From Gammaproteobacteria bacterium (GTDB lineage Bacteria > Pseudomonadota > Gammaproteobacteria > Pseudomonadales > Azotimanducaceae), in contig SYFY01000156.1 in NCBI GenBank assembly GCA_005799745.1, forward strand, positions 1 to 64,000: a DNA stretch of 64,000 nucleotides, in the 5' to 3' direction. Positions 1 through 9,615 of the stretch are shown here, piece by piece. The position numbers and the translations under genes were made by a program. The first letter of the stretch is position 1. The number at the start of each line of letters is the position of its first letter. The notes below the pieces were generated by a model that saw nothing but the letters and a program-made list of their open reading frames with translations, was not told the origin of the DNA and searched no databases.

Positions 1-1
1 C

Positions 2-1177
2 CCGCCGAACGGCGGTCCGGCTGATACCGAAATCACACGCTGGATTCAGGATCGAGCCAACGTGCTTCTTGAGCATGGCAATCGGGAGGTGATGCGTCTG
101 CCGTATGAAGTCGCGCTGTTGACAGAAACGACCCATGCGCGCGACTTGATTTCACCCTATGTGGATGATCTAGGTGCGGTGATCAACTTTGCGGCGATTC
201 GTGCATCAGGGCTAAAACTCGGCGTTGATCCCCTGGGTGGTTCAGGCGTGCACTATTGGGCACCGATCAGCGAAAAGTACGGTATTAACATCGAGCTCGT
301 GAATCCGGTGGTGGATCCTCGTTTCGGGTTTATGACCCTCGATCACGACGGGCGCATTCGTATGGATTGCTCAAGCCCGGATGCCATGGCGGGTCTCGTG
401 CGACTCAAAGACCGTTTCGATGTCGCTTTTGCCAACGACCCCGATGCGGACCGGCACGGCATCGTTACCCCGTCCGTGGGCTTGTTAAACCCCAATCACT
501 ATCTTGCAGTCGCCATTGAGTATTTGATCAGCTCCCGCACCGCGTGGTCATCGACGGCAGCCATCGGCAAGACACTCGTGTCGAGCGCGTTGATTGACCG
601 TGTGGTCGCGAGTCTCGGTCGTAAACTTCTCGAAGTTCCTGTGGGCTTCAAATGGTTCACGCCGGGCCCCTACGATGGCTCGGTTTGTTTTGGGGGTGAA
701 GAGAGTGCAGGCGCGAGTTTCCTGCGGCTCGATGGCAAAGTTTGGTCCACCGACAAAGATGGTCTCATCCTAAACTTGCTCGCCGCAGAAATGTCGGCGG
801 TAACCGGTCGCGATCCAGGGGAACGTTATCGAGCGCTGACCGACAAATTTGGTGCGCCGGTTTACGCCCGCATCGATACACCTGCGACGCCGGAAGAGAA
901 GTCCAGACTGGGTAAGCTCTCACCTGAGTCCGTCAAGGCAACGACGTTGGCGGGTGATGCCATCACCGCACGTTTGACTCAGGCACCCGGCAACGATGCC
1001 TCGATCGGTGGGCTCAAGGTCAACACGTCTAATGGTTGGTTCGCGGCGAGACCCTCTGGGACCGAAAACATCTACAAAATTTACGCCGAGAGCTTCAAGG
1101 ATCAGCAACATCTGGATGTCATCGTGGCTGAGGCACGCGCGATGGTTACGGAGACTTTGGAAGATCACCCTTCGTAA
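2..1177 (+). CDS. pgm: Phosphoglucomutase, alpha-D-glucose phosphate-specific (5' end outside window)
   Basis: Interconverts glucose 1-phosphate and glucose 6-phosphate in the cytoplasm, linking glycolysis with glycogen and nucleotide-sugar synthesis. The frame is open from base 2 and starts with the family stretch [13 protein letters not shown], so the GTG at 62 is an internal codon and the N-terminal part, including the catalytic phosphoserine loop, lies before the window. Visible motifs are the metal-binding DPDADRHG (about 437-460), the sugar-binding loop FGGEESAG (about 689-712) and the C-terminal phosphate-binding [12 protein letters not shown] (about 1050-1085). Known family: bacterial PGM of roughly 545 residues, so about 70 percent is visible. 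The stop at 1175-1177 is 53 bp before the next gene, which has its own ribosome site. Confidence 0.93.
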   Translation, partial: PPNGGPADTEITRWIQDRANVLLEHGNREVMRLPYEVALLTETTHARDLISPYVDDLGAVINFAAIRASGLKLGVDPLGGSGVHYWAPISEKYGINIELVNPVVDPRFGFMTLDHDGRIRMDCSSPDAMAGLVRLKDRFDVAFANDPDADRHGIVTPSVGLLNPNHYLAVAIEYLISSRTAWSSTAAIGKTLVSSALIDRVVASLGRKLLEVPVGFKWFTPGPYDGSVCFGGEESAGASFLRLDGKVWSTDKDGLILNLLAAEMSAVTGRDPGERYRALTDKFGAPVYARIDTPATPEEKSRLGKLSPESVKATTLAGDAITARLTQAPGNDASIGGLKVNTSNGWFAARPSGTENIYKIYAESFKDQQHLDVIVAEARAMVTETLEDHPS

Positions 1178-1230
1178 TTTCGGCGTCTGCTAGTACAATC
1201 TTCGCTGTAAGTTACTCGAGGTAAATATTC

Positions 1231-2643
1231 ATGACCCTACCCATGCCCAATGACCCCTTTCTTCAAGGCCCCTATGCACCTCTCGGCATGGAGTGCGACG
1301 CGCCTGATTTGATTGTGCACGGCGAGTTACCGAAAGACCTCGCCGGTACGTACTACCGCAATGGCCCGGATCCGCTGCATGGACCGCGGGAAGGCGACAG
1401 TTATCACTGGTTCGACGGCGACGGGATGATCCACTGCTTCAATATCGAAGGCGGGCGGATTTCCTGGCGCAATCGTTGGGTGCGCACGCGCAAATTTGAG
1501 TTGGAACGCGCTGCGGGTCGGCGTCTCTACGGGGTGTTTGGTAACCCGATGTTCTCCGACCCCTCCGTGATCAGCGAGGAGTATAACACCGCCAATACCA
1601 ACATCGTTGACCACAACGGCCGGCTTCTGGCGCTCATGGAAGGTGCGCTCGCTGTGGAGCTTGAACACAAGTCCTTGGCTACGCGTAAGACGGTGGACTT
1701 CGATGGTCAGATCAAAGGGCCGATCACTGCGCATCCGAAGATTGACGCCAAGACCGGCGAGATGATTTTCTTCGGCTATTCTGCCGGTGGTCCCGGTAGT
1801 AAGACGCTGCGGTACAACGTCGCCGACAAAGACGGCAAGCTGATCCGCAACGAATTTTTCGACGCACCTTATTCGGCGATGGTGCACGACTTCTTCGTCA
1901 CCGAAACCCATGCGATTTTCCCAATCTTCCCCGTGACCACGAGCCTTGAACGGGTGATGACCGGTGGTCCTATGATGGCGTGGGAACCCGAGAAGGGAAC
2001 ACACTTTGGCGTCATTCCCCGCAATGGAACAGCGCAAGACGTTCGCTGGTTCAGCACCGACGCCAAGTTCATGTTCCACATGATGAATGCCTGGACCGAT
2101 GGTTCTAAGCTACATGCCGATGTGACCGGCTCCAACGCCACCCAGTTCGCACCCAAGCTCGACGGTAAGATGGCCGATAACAGTGAAGGGACAGCCCCCA
2201 CGTTCCGTCGGTGGACGGTGGACCTCTCTGACAATAAGAGCTCCATCAAGGAAGAGCAGTTCGACGACTTCGCCTGCGAATTCCCACGCACGGATGATCG
2301 CCTCTCGACCCATGCCTACCGGCATGGTTATGCGGTGGGCTCACCGTCGAATCGTCTGGGCGGCTTTACGCATGTGGTGCACTACGATACCCACAACGGT
2401 AACAAGCGACGAACGTGGACGCCGGGTGAGGGTTATCTGCTCGGTGAAGCGGTGTTCGCACCTTCCACAAATTCAAAGGCGGAAAACGACGGCTACCTGA
2501 TGGTGCTCGGCTTCAACGGCAATACCCAGAAGAGCGAGTTCTTTGTACTGCGCGCCGATGATGTGGAGGCAGGTCCGGTCGCCACAGCGATGGTTCCCGC
2601 GCGTGTGCCGATGGGGTTCCACGGCAATTGGGTGGCTGCATAA
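1231..2643 (+). CDS. Carotenoid oxygenase (RPE65/lignostilbene dioxygenase family)
   Basis: Predicted non-haem iron dioxygenase that cleaves a double bond in carotenoids, apocarotenoids or stilbene-like aromatics; the substrate cannot be told from sequence. The 470 residues have the usual length and the four spaced histidines expected for the 4-His iron site of the seven-bladed propeller: H168 (ITAHPK), H219 (MVHDFF), H283 (FHMMNAW) and H464 near the C-terminus (GFHGNW). There is no signal peptide, so it is cytoplasmic. The ATG at 1231 follows a GAGGT-type ribosome site. It stands alone between pgm and a convergent broken gene. Family call is firm; specificity is open. Confidence 0.88.
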   Translation: MTLPMPNDPFLQGPYAPLGMECDAPDLIVHGELPKDLAGTYYRNGPDPLHGPREGDSYHWFDGDGMIHCFNIEGGRISWRNRWVRTRKFELERAAGRRLYGVFGNPMFSDPSVISEEYNTANTNIVDHNGRLLALMEGALAVELEHKSLATRKTVDFDGQIKGPITAHPKIDAKTGEMIFFGYSAGGPGSKTLRYNVADKDGKLIRNEFFDAPYSAMVHDFFVTETHAIFPIFPVTTSLERVMTGGPMMAWEPEKGTHFGVIPRNGTAQDVRWFSTDAKFMFHMMNAWTDGSKLHADVTGSNATQFAPKLDGKMADNSEGTAPTFRRWTVDLSDNKSSIKEEQFDDFACEFPRTDDRLSTHAYRHGYAVGSPSNRLGGFTHVVHYDTHNGNKRRTWTPGEGYLLGEAVFAPSTNSKAENDGYLMVLGFNGNTQKSEFFVLRADDVEAGPVATAMVPARVPMGFHGNWVAA

Positions 2644-2662
2644 CCCCAATTCTTCAGATGCA

Positions 2663-3682
2663 TCAGAGGGACGGATCGCTCCGCTTCGCGAGATCGATCA
2701 CGTCCCCCGCATCAAAGAGCGCCTGAAATCGTCTGAGGCCATCGACGGCGGTTTCAGATCTCGGATCTTCTGCTTCGATGATCTGACGACCGAATTCTGT
2801 GAGCTCCTGGATGACCCAGGTGTAACGATACCAGGCGATCAACCACGGGTTCTGTTGTACTGCTCCGTATCCACGCTGAAACGCTATTTCATCGAGTTGG
2901 GATTCATAGGACGGAAAGACACCACCTCGCAGCAGAAACATCAGGTCCCGCTAGATGGGCGCCCGACAGACTTCATCCCAATCAATGACTTGCAATTCAC
3001 CTGCGGTGTCGACCAGCACGTTATCGAGGTGAATGTCAGCATGACAGAGGGTTTGAGGGGCATTCTGCGCTTGCGCGATCCAACCGATTTCTTCGCAGCG
3101 AACCAGCAGGTCGACGATCTGTGTGGCTTTACGATTCCAGAACTTGACCAGCTCCTTGTGTGCCGCGGTGCCACCACAGCCTTGCGCCGCGATTGAACGG
3201 CTTAGGGTTCTCAGAGGTTCCGCATGGGGTGATCGAAATGTCTCTCCGGTCGTGAGGTGAATGATCTCCTCAGGTAGATGCGTGGCGTGCATCCGGTGAA
3301 GCCATTCTCCGAGCTGACTCGATTGCCCTTCATCAAGCCCCTCTTCGAAGGCAGTTTGACCTTCGATCCAGGGATACAGCGCTGCAAAGCGCTGAGACCC
3401 TATGGACAACGAGAGTTCTTTTTCGTGTGTTTGCGATGGAGCGACCACGTTGTGCAGTCCTTGTGCATGCAACAAGAAGGGCACTTTCAGGCTCGCCGGC
3501 GTAAACGACCGGGTCTTCAGCTTGAGCAGCACTGCGCGATCATCGGCGAGTTCAACCCTGAAAACGGAGGCGGCAGGGTCGAGTCCTATTGGCAGAAAGT
3601 GAAGCTCACGGATGTTGATCGGGTAGGCAATTTCCAATGCCCGAATGATCGTGTCATCACCAACGTCAGGGCGTTCAAGCAT
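2663..3682 (-). pseudogene. APH-like phosphotransferase, interrupted by an in-frame TAG
   Basis: Aminoglycoside phosphotransferase/choline kinase-like fold. The catalytic loop CHADIHLDNV and the metal-binding IDWDE are intact in the first 243 codons. The frame then hits TAG at 2951-2953 and continues without shift as RDLMFLLRGG for about 95 more codons to 2663. In this family the text after IDWDE is typically AP-x-E-RDLMF, so the stop appears to replace one residue (inference: Glu or Gln). Only a single substitution is needed to restore a normal-length protein of about 339 residues. Substrate unknown; members phosphorylate aminoglycosides, macrolides or small metabolites. It lies 52 bp downstream of creD on the same strand. 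Alternatives are a sequencing error or amber readthrough. Confidence 0.75.
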
Positions 3683-3733
3683 GGTATCGGGACCTTCTGT
3701 TACGACTTCGCGCAGGGCTGAGATAACCGCGTC

Positions 3734-5092
3734 TCACGAGGCCACCTCCGGCAGCTTTGTGGGGGCGAACCAGTCGACTTTCCGCGTGAGCACCATCGCC
3801 AGTGCGAGCACGCCGAAGAGCAGCGCAGAGCCCATGAGCAGGGCGTAGTCCTCTGTATTCAGCACCGTGTACAAGGTTGCATACAAGGCGATCAATCCTG
3901 CAACCAGCGTCAGCGCCCGTCCAAGGCTTCCGAGCACACTGCGCACGTAGGCGCCGATCAGGCTGATACAGGCGATGCTCGACACCAGATACGCCGATTC
4001 GAAGCCAATGTGTTCGGAGAGCGACAACAGCAGAAGATAAAACACCACCAATCCCGCGCCTACGAAGGCGTATTGCACCGGATGCACGCGCACGGCCTTC
4101 AAAACTTCAAACAAAAAGAAGCCTGTGAACGTGAGGACAATGAAGAGTAGCCCATATTTCGTCGAGCGTTCATTGAGCGCGTAGTGATTTACCGGGTCGA
4201 TCAAACTGATACCGAAGTTCCGTGTCGTTATCGTTTCGCAGTCGGTTGCTGAACGTGTGCAGCTGTCCAAGAGGGCGTTGAGATTGGTTGCCATGAAGGT
4301 AGTTTTCCAGGTGGCGTTGAATCCTTGATCCGAAACGTTGCGTTCCAGAGGCAGGAACTCACCCGTGAAGCTCGGGTGCGGCCAGTCCGCATTCATCGTG
4401 ACTTCGGTGGTTTTGCCGACAGGTGTGAAACGCAGTGCTTCGCTGCCGAGCAATTCGAGCATGAGGCGGAACGGCAGTACGCGGTCTTCGGCGGAGTTGG
4501 CAATGTCCAGGGGTGCGTGAATGCCGGTACCGAGTACCGATGATCCGGTTCCCGGTTCGAGTATCTTCTTCTTCCCGTCAATCGTGAGAGACAGGCTGCC
4601 AACGATACCGCGGATATCGGCGATGCCGATGGCCAGTGAGGCGTCGCCAAAATCGTACTCGTCTACGCTTCCTGCCACATTGAAGTGAGCGGGTAGCCTC
4701 AAGCTGCCTTCGATCTCGAGTTTCGTGCGAAAAGTGTTGGCGGCGAAGATCCCGCGCCTTCGCACCTCGGTTTTGAGGGTGCTGCTGATGTTTAAGGTGT
4801 CGGGAAGGAAGTGCAACACGCCCTTGTGGACGTTGATCGAAGACTTCTTCTCTTGCGTGGCTGCATCCGTCCACTGCAGTTGTTCTGTGCGTTGATACGG
4901 GATGAAGAGCACAGGGCCTGTTACCGCTTGGGCGCCAGCGGCACTCCGTGCGATGTCTTGTTGTACCTCGAAGCTACGTGCTTGGGGCTCATAAACGATG
5001 CCTTGAACGGATGACAACCCAATGAGCAGGATGATGATCAGCGCGCCAACGGCGAGGCCACGGAAGAGGAGCTGTTTTTGCATGGGAGTCAC
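3734..5092 (-). CDS. creD: Cell envelope integrity inner-membrane protein CreD
   Basis: Inner-membrane protein controlled by CreBC in enterobacteria, where it is linked to colicin E2 tolerance and envelope integrity; biochemical role unknown. The 452 residues show one N-terminal membrane segment (about 10-30, LAVGALIIILLIGL), a large periplasmic domain with the family pattern VYEPQARSFEVQQDIARSAAGAQAVTGPVLFIPY, split here into its recognisable halves VYEPQARSFEV and TGPVLFIPY, and a cluster of hydrophobic segments from about 310 to 440. It starts 30 bp after the creC stop, consistent with a creB-creC-creD operon. Length and topology are normal, so it is likely functional even though creC is broken. 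Confidence 0.9.
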   Translation of the reverse strand: MTPMQKQLLFRGLAVGALIIILLIGLSSVQGIVYEPQARSFEVQQDIARSAAGAQAVTGPVLFIPYQRTEQLQWTDAATQEKKSSINVHKGVLHFLPDTLNISSTLKTEVRRRGIFAANTFRTKLEIEGSLRLPAHFNVAGSVDEYDFGDASLAIGIADIRGIVGSLSLTIDGKKKILEPGTGSSVLGTGIHAPLDIANSAEDRVLPFRLMLELLGSEALRFTPVGKTTEVTMNADWPHPSFTGEFLPLERNVSDQGFNATWKTTFMATNLNALLDSCTRSATDCETITTRNFGISLIDPVNHYALNERSTKYGLLFIVLTFTGFFLFEVLKAVRVHPVQYAFVGAGLVVFYLLLLSLSEHIGFESAYLVSSIACISLIGAYVRSVLGSLGRALTLVAGLIALYATLYTVLNTEDYALLMGSALLFGVLALAMVLTRKVDWFAPTKLPEVAS

Positions 5093-5122
5093 CGAATGAA
5101 GTTATCCCGTGCACGGTGCGCT

Positions 5123-6595
5123 TCAGCGGTGTGGGTCTGGTGCAGCTTCTGTGGCCTTTGTGTGGGAATCGAGTGGCAGCCGCAGTGCCGCGATCACACC
5201 ATCACCCGAGTTCTCGATGGTGAAATGACCATGATGCAGGCCAGCCACTTCAAGCACGAAGTTGAGTCCAAGTCCCGTGCTCTTTCGGCCAGTCACCGGA
5301 TCAGGCAGGGCATAGAAGCGTTCGGTGAGACGTGGCAGGGCATAGTCCGGAATCTGCGGGCCGGTATTGCTGATGCGAATCAAGCACTCGCCGCTTCGGT
5401 TTTCGGCCGTTGCGTTGATGGTCCCGCTGTGCGATGTCCAACGAATCGCATTGTCGGGCAGGTTCTGAATCGCCTGGCGGAGCAGAAATCGTTCGCCACG
5501 AACGGAAATCCCTGAGGGCACGTTGAGGTCACAGGTGATTCCGGCCGCAATCAGTCGCGGTTGCACGGCGCTAACGAGTTCACTCACCAGCCCGTCCAGG
5601 TTGATGTTCTCCACTGCAACCGGGGACTGCTGTTGTTCAACTATGGCCAGACCGAGCAATCGTTCAGACAGGTCCTGCAACCTTTCCGTCTGGGTTTCGA
5701 TGTTACGCAGAAAACGGGATCGATCATCGGCTGACATTTCACCGTGCAAGAGTTCCGCGGCACCACGAATCGCGGCGAGGGGGGACTTGAGCTCATGCGT
5801 GAGGGTTTCAACATAACGCTCAACGTAGGCTTTGCCTTCCAGCTGCACCCGCATGTTTTCGAGCGCATCCGCGAGATGTCGCAAATCCGGTGCTGCAGGT
5901 TGGGGAATGGTCGCTCGTTCGCCACGACTGACGGCTTGCGCGTAGTGCGTCATGAGCCCAAGTGATCGCCCAAAACGTCACGATAACACCGCGGCAAACA
6001 CCACACCGAGAATCAGCAAAGCGCCACCGTAGAGCGCAAGCTCGCGCTGAGAGCGTTCGATGTAGGGTTGTAATGTGCGATTGGGTTTGGCGACGGTCAG
6101 GACGCCGATGATGGTGTTGCCATCACGAATCGGCGCGGCCACATACATCACCGAGGAGTCCGGGTCCTTCGGATCTTCCGGTGACGAACGTGCTCCATAA
6201 CGGCCTTGAAGCGTGAGATAGACATCGTTCCACTTCGAGTAGTCCTCACCGACGGCGTGACCCGCCGAATCGAACAGGACGACGCCGCGGTGATCGGTGA
6301 TGTAGATCCGGTGGCTTACTACATCCTTGGTCATGCCCCAGATCTGCGCATCCGGATGGCGCTGGTTGTAGCGCGCGAGAATGGACGCCAGTTCAGCCGC
6401 CGGTAAGGCGCCACTGCGAGCTTCGGTGCCCACCAGTACGGCGAGCAGGTTTGCCGTGCCTACCAGCGTTTCTTCCGTGGACTGGCGCACGGCAGGCTTG
6501 ATCTGGTCGTTAACAAGCCGAAGCACGAACCACGCCGTCAGCGCCACAAAGACACCGTAGACAATGAAGATGCGCAGGGTCAGTGAGAGCGGCAT
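5123..6595 (-). pseudogene. creC: Sensor histidine kinase CreC, interrupted by an in-frame TGA
   Basis: Membrane sensor kinase expected to phosphorylate CreB in response to carbon/growth state. The ATG at 6595 is 4 nt after the creB stop. The first 205 codons hold a membrane segment (LTLRIFIVYGVFVALTAWFV), a periplasmic sensor and a second membrane segment ending GVVFAAVLS. Then comes TGA at 5978-5980, after which the same frame continues with RFGRSLGLMTHYAQAVSRGE (HAMP-like), the H-box ETLTHELKSPLAA, the N-box NLPDNAIRW and the G-box TGLGLNF to 5123. In-frame continuation means one substitution; Trp (TGG to TGA) fits the end of a membrane helix (inference). As read, the kinase domain would be separated from the sensor, unless it is re-initiated at the ATG at 5953. 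Confidence 0.85.
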
Positions 6596-6599
6596 GAAT

Positions 6600-7280
6600 T
6601 TAAGCGCCAGGCTGGTAGCTGTAGCCGAAACCCCGGTGTGTGCGGATCGGATCCGCTTCTGCATGGGTGGTGCCCAGTTTTGCCCGTAGGTCCTTCACGT
6701 GGGTGTCGATGTTACGCGCATATCCGGCACCGGTGCTGATGCCCGCAGCGTCGAGCAATTGATCACGCGAGAACACTTGGCTTGGGCGCCGCACGAGGCA
6801 GGCCAGGATGTGGTACTCATGAGGTGTCAGGTTGAGCGGCGTGCCTTGGTATTGAATGAGCGCGCGGTCGGCATCGATCACAAACTCGGATTCTGCAGGT
6901 GGAATCTGGGGGCGGAGACTACCCGAGCGTTTCAGAATGTTCCGCACCCGTGCGGCCACTTCACGTGGACTGAACGGTTTCACGACATAGTCATCCGCAC
7001 CGATTTCGAGGCCGACGATGCGATCGATTTCTGCGGCTCGCGCAGTCAGGAAGAGCACGGGTATCTCGGAGGTTCGTCGCAATGTCTTGCAGACTTCAAA
7101 GCCGTTTTGATCGGGAAGTCCGACGTCGAGCACGATCAGGTCGACGGTGTTTTTGCTGACGTAGTCGAGCGCATCACGACCGAGCAGGGTCCAGTGGGTG
7201 GTATGGCCGTCGGCGTTAAGGGCAAACACCAGCGTGTCGGCGATGGTGGCTTCATCTTCGACGATGAGGATGTGTGGCAT
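6600..7280 (-). CDS. creB: Two-component response regulator CreB
   Basis: OmpR/PhoB-type regulator, 226 residues. The receiver domain has acidic E8-D9, the phospho-acceptor D52 (VLDVGLPD) and the conserved Lys in VVKPFSP near 102. The C-terminal winged helix has the typical TPHEYHILACLVRRPSQVFSRDQLL and a final HRGFGYSY. The start is the ATG at 7280 (MPHILIVEDE), which gives the family N-terminus; an upstream extension is open but has no domain support. It is the first gene of creB-creC-creD. With creC interrupted, its cognate phosphorylation may be lost, leaving acetyl-phosphate or cross-talk as phosphate sources (inference). Confidence 0.9.
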   Translation of the reverse strand: MPHILIVEDEATIADTLVFALNADGHTTHWTLLGRDALDYVSKNTVDLIVLDVGLPDQNGFEVCKTLRRTSEIPVLFLTARAAEIDRIVGLEIGADDYVVKPFSPREVAARVRNILKRSGSLRPQIPPAESEFVIDADRALIQYQGTPLNLTPHEYHILACLVRRPSQVFSRDQLLDAAGISTGAGYARNIDTHVKDLRAKLGTTHAEADPIRTHRGFGYSYQPGA

Positions 7281-7425
7281 GGCGCTGAGGGGAAGATGCT
7301 TCGGTGGGCGGCACTGTACGCTGGGTCCGGGCCCAGTGGCACACCGGCTTACAATCGATTGCGAAGTCTGACGGCGCGCCGCACCATTCGAACGCACGGT
7401 GGCAAGGCCCCGATGAGAAACCGAG

Positions 7426-9615
7426 ATGAACACAACAAGCACGACCACTGCCTATCGTATCTGTCCCATCTGCGAAGCTGGATGTGGGCTCAAAGTCACC
7501 CTCGACGGCACGCAGGTGGTGCATATCCGCGGCAATCATGACGACCGGTTCAGCGAAGGGCACCTCTGTCCAAAAGGTGTTGCGCTGGCCGGACTACATG
7601 AGGACCCACGGCGGGTTCGCGAGCCATTGGTTCGGGATGCAAGCGGACGTCGGGTGGTGTCCTGGGATGAAGCTTTTACCAAAGCGGGTCGGCGTTTGGC
7701 GGACATCCGCTCGCGTTATGGTGCGGATGCTGTAGCCACTTATATCGGGAATCCCACGGCGCACAACGTTGGCCTGTCCATGGGGCTCGGCATCGTCGCC
7801 GGCACATTGGCTTCACGCAATCTCTATAGCGCGGTCAGTGTGGACCAGCTGCCTAAAAATCTCGCTGCGGAATTGATGTTCGGCAATGACATGGCGATTC
7901 CCGTTCCGGACATCCTGCACACCGACTGCCTTCTGATGCTCGGCGCCAATCCGGCAGTTTCCAACGGCAGCCTGTGGATGGTGCCGAAATTTCGCGAGAA
8001 GGTGCGGGATCTGCATGCGCGTGGCGGTTCGCTGATCGTGGTTGATCCGCGCAGAACCGAGACGGCGCGACTCGCCGATGCCCATCTTGCGATTCGTCCA
8101 GGCACCGATGCGTGGTTGCTCATGGCCCTGATCAATCGGCTTTCGGAAAGAGGGCTAAGGGTCCCTTCCCGGTATCGTGTACGTGGCACCGATGAACTGT
8201 TCCGCGCGATCAGCGCAGCCGATATGCACGAAGCCGCAGTGCACTGTGGTGTGCGTGCACAAGTGATCGAAGACCTGGCCACACGTCTGGCGGAAGCGAA
8301 ACACCCGGTAATCTACGGGCGCATCGGCACCACCTTGCAGGCGTTCGGAACACTCACCAGTTTTCTCGTCGAAGTTCTCAACCTTCAGCTCGGCGCACTG
8401 GATACGACGGGTGGCGCGATGTTTGGTGAACAACCGTTTACGCAGCCACGTTCACCGCTCCGTCATGAGCTTGAATACGGTCGCTGGCGCAGTCGTGTCT
8501 CGGGTCGCCCTGAAGTCGGTGGTCAGTTGCCGGTGGCCTGTCTCGTGGAAAAGATCGAGACGCCCGGTGAAGGCCAGATCCGTGCGCTGGTTTATTTCGC
8601 CGGCAATCCGGTTCTTTCCAACCCAGACAGTGAACGCCTGCGCAAGGCGCTTTCGAGCCTGGAGTGCATTGTCGCGGTCGACATCTTCGAAACCGAAACC
8701 GCTGAGCTTGCTCACGTTCTTCTGCCCGGAACGTCACCCTTTGAAGAAGGGCATTACGAACACTATCTCGGTACTTACGGGTGGAAAAACGTCGCGAGGT
8801 ACACCCCCCCGGTATTGCCCTCCAATGATCGGCCGGACGAATGGTCGCTCTGCCTGCAGCTGGCACATGGGGTGAAAACTGCTGGACAAGTGGCGTCTGC
8901 TGCGGAGCTCGCCGCTTTTGAAGACGAACTGGTGGCAGGTCTCGTGCGTCGGCATGTGGATGACCCCGAAAGCGCCATACATGGGCGTGATGTGCAGGAG
9001 ATTCTTGGCAAGGTTGGACCGGCTCGGGGTGTTGAGAGACTTTTGGATGTGGGTATTCGCTCAGGACGCGAGGGTGATGCCTTCGGTGCACGTGATGGCC
9101 TGACCCTCGAACGGATGGCTGCCACGCCTGATGGCATTGAGACCGGCTCGCTCCGATCTCGGCTTGCCGAAGTGGTTCGGCATACAGACGGTCAGCTCGA
9201 TCTTGCGCCGCCGCTGATCCTCACTGAGATCCATCGGCTCCGTGCCACCAGGCCCGCCGAGGGTTTGGTGTTGACTGGACGGCGTAACATCCGCACGAAT
9301 AACTCTTGGCTGCATGGGGTACCCGGTCTCGAGAAGGGCGTGGAATTGTGTGTGGTTGAGCTGCACGAGGACGACGCGCGAGAACGGGGCATCGAAGGCG
9401 GTGACTCGGTGTGTGTTTTCACATCAACAGGGGAGCTAGTTGCAAAGGTCAATACAGGAACCGATCTCGCACGAGGGGTGATTGCCTTTCCCCATGGCTT
9501 TGTCAGGGCCAACTACAACGTGTTAGCCCCAGTGGACTTTGTGGATGAGCCAAGTGGCACGTCGGTACTCAACGGCATTGCGGTGGAGGTCGAGCGGATT
9601 GCGCAACCAGCATGA
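7426..9615 (+). CDS. Molybdopterin-dependent oxidoreductase with N-terminal 4Fe-4S site
   Basis: MopB/DMSO-reductase superfamily member of 729 residues. The N-terminal cysteines C13, C16, C20 and C48 (CPICEAGC ... HLCPKG) form a 4Fe-4S site. The GNPTAHN motif near residue 108 falls where other family members place the metal-ligand Cys/Sec/Ser, and no Cys or Sec is seen there. The C-terminal molydop-binding domain (RRNIRTNNSWLHG ... HGFVRANYNVL) is present. No Tat leader, so it is cytoplasmic. Substrate unknown; related enzymes are annotated loosely as formate dehydrogenase-like or acetylene-hydratase-like. Its stop overlaps the DUF547 start (ATGA). MobA at 60.6 kb would provide the bis-MGD form of the cofactor. 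Confidence 0.88.
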   Translation: MNTTSTTTAYRICPICEAGCGLKVTLDGTQVVHIRGNHDDRFSEGHLCPKGVALAGLHEDPRRVREPLVRDASGRRVVSWDEAFTKAGRRLADIRSRYGADAVATYIGNPTAHNVGLSMGLGIVAGTLASRNLYSAVSVDQLPKNLAAELMFGNDMAIPVPDILHTDCLLMLGANPAVSNGSLWMVPKFREKVRDLHARGGSLIVVDPRRTETARLADAHLAIRPGTDAWLLMALINRLSERGLRVPSRYRVRGTDELFRAISAADMHEAAVHCGVRAQVIEDLATRLAEAKHPVIYGRIGTTLQAFGTLTSFLVEVLNLQLGALDTTGGAMFGEQPFTQPRSPLRHELEYGRWRSRVSGRPEVGGQLPVACLVEKIETPGEGQIRALVYFAGNPVLSNPDSERLRKALSSLECIVAVDIFETETAELAHVLLPGTSPFEEGHYEHYLGTYGWKNVARYTPPVLPSNDRPDEWSLCLQLAHGVKTAGQVASAAELAAFEDELVAGLVRRHVDDPESAIHGRDVQEILGKVGPARGVERLLDVGIRSGREGDAFGARDGLTLERMAATPDGIETGSLRSRLAEVVRHTDGQLDLAPPLILTEIHRLRATRPAEGLVLTGRRNIRTNNSWLHGVPGLEKGVELCVVELHEDDARERGIEGGDSVCVFTSTGELVAKVNTGTDLARGVIAFPHGFVRANYNVLAPVDFVDEPSGTSVLNGIAVEVERIAQPA

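Noticed and set aside
5978-5980. TGA in creC as evidence for TGA coding Trp
   Set aside because: TAG and TAA also interrupt other genes here, and TGA ends most genes correctly, so a reassigned code is excluded.
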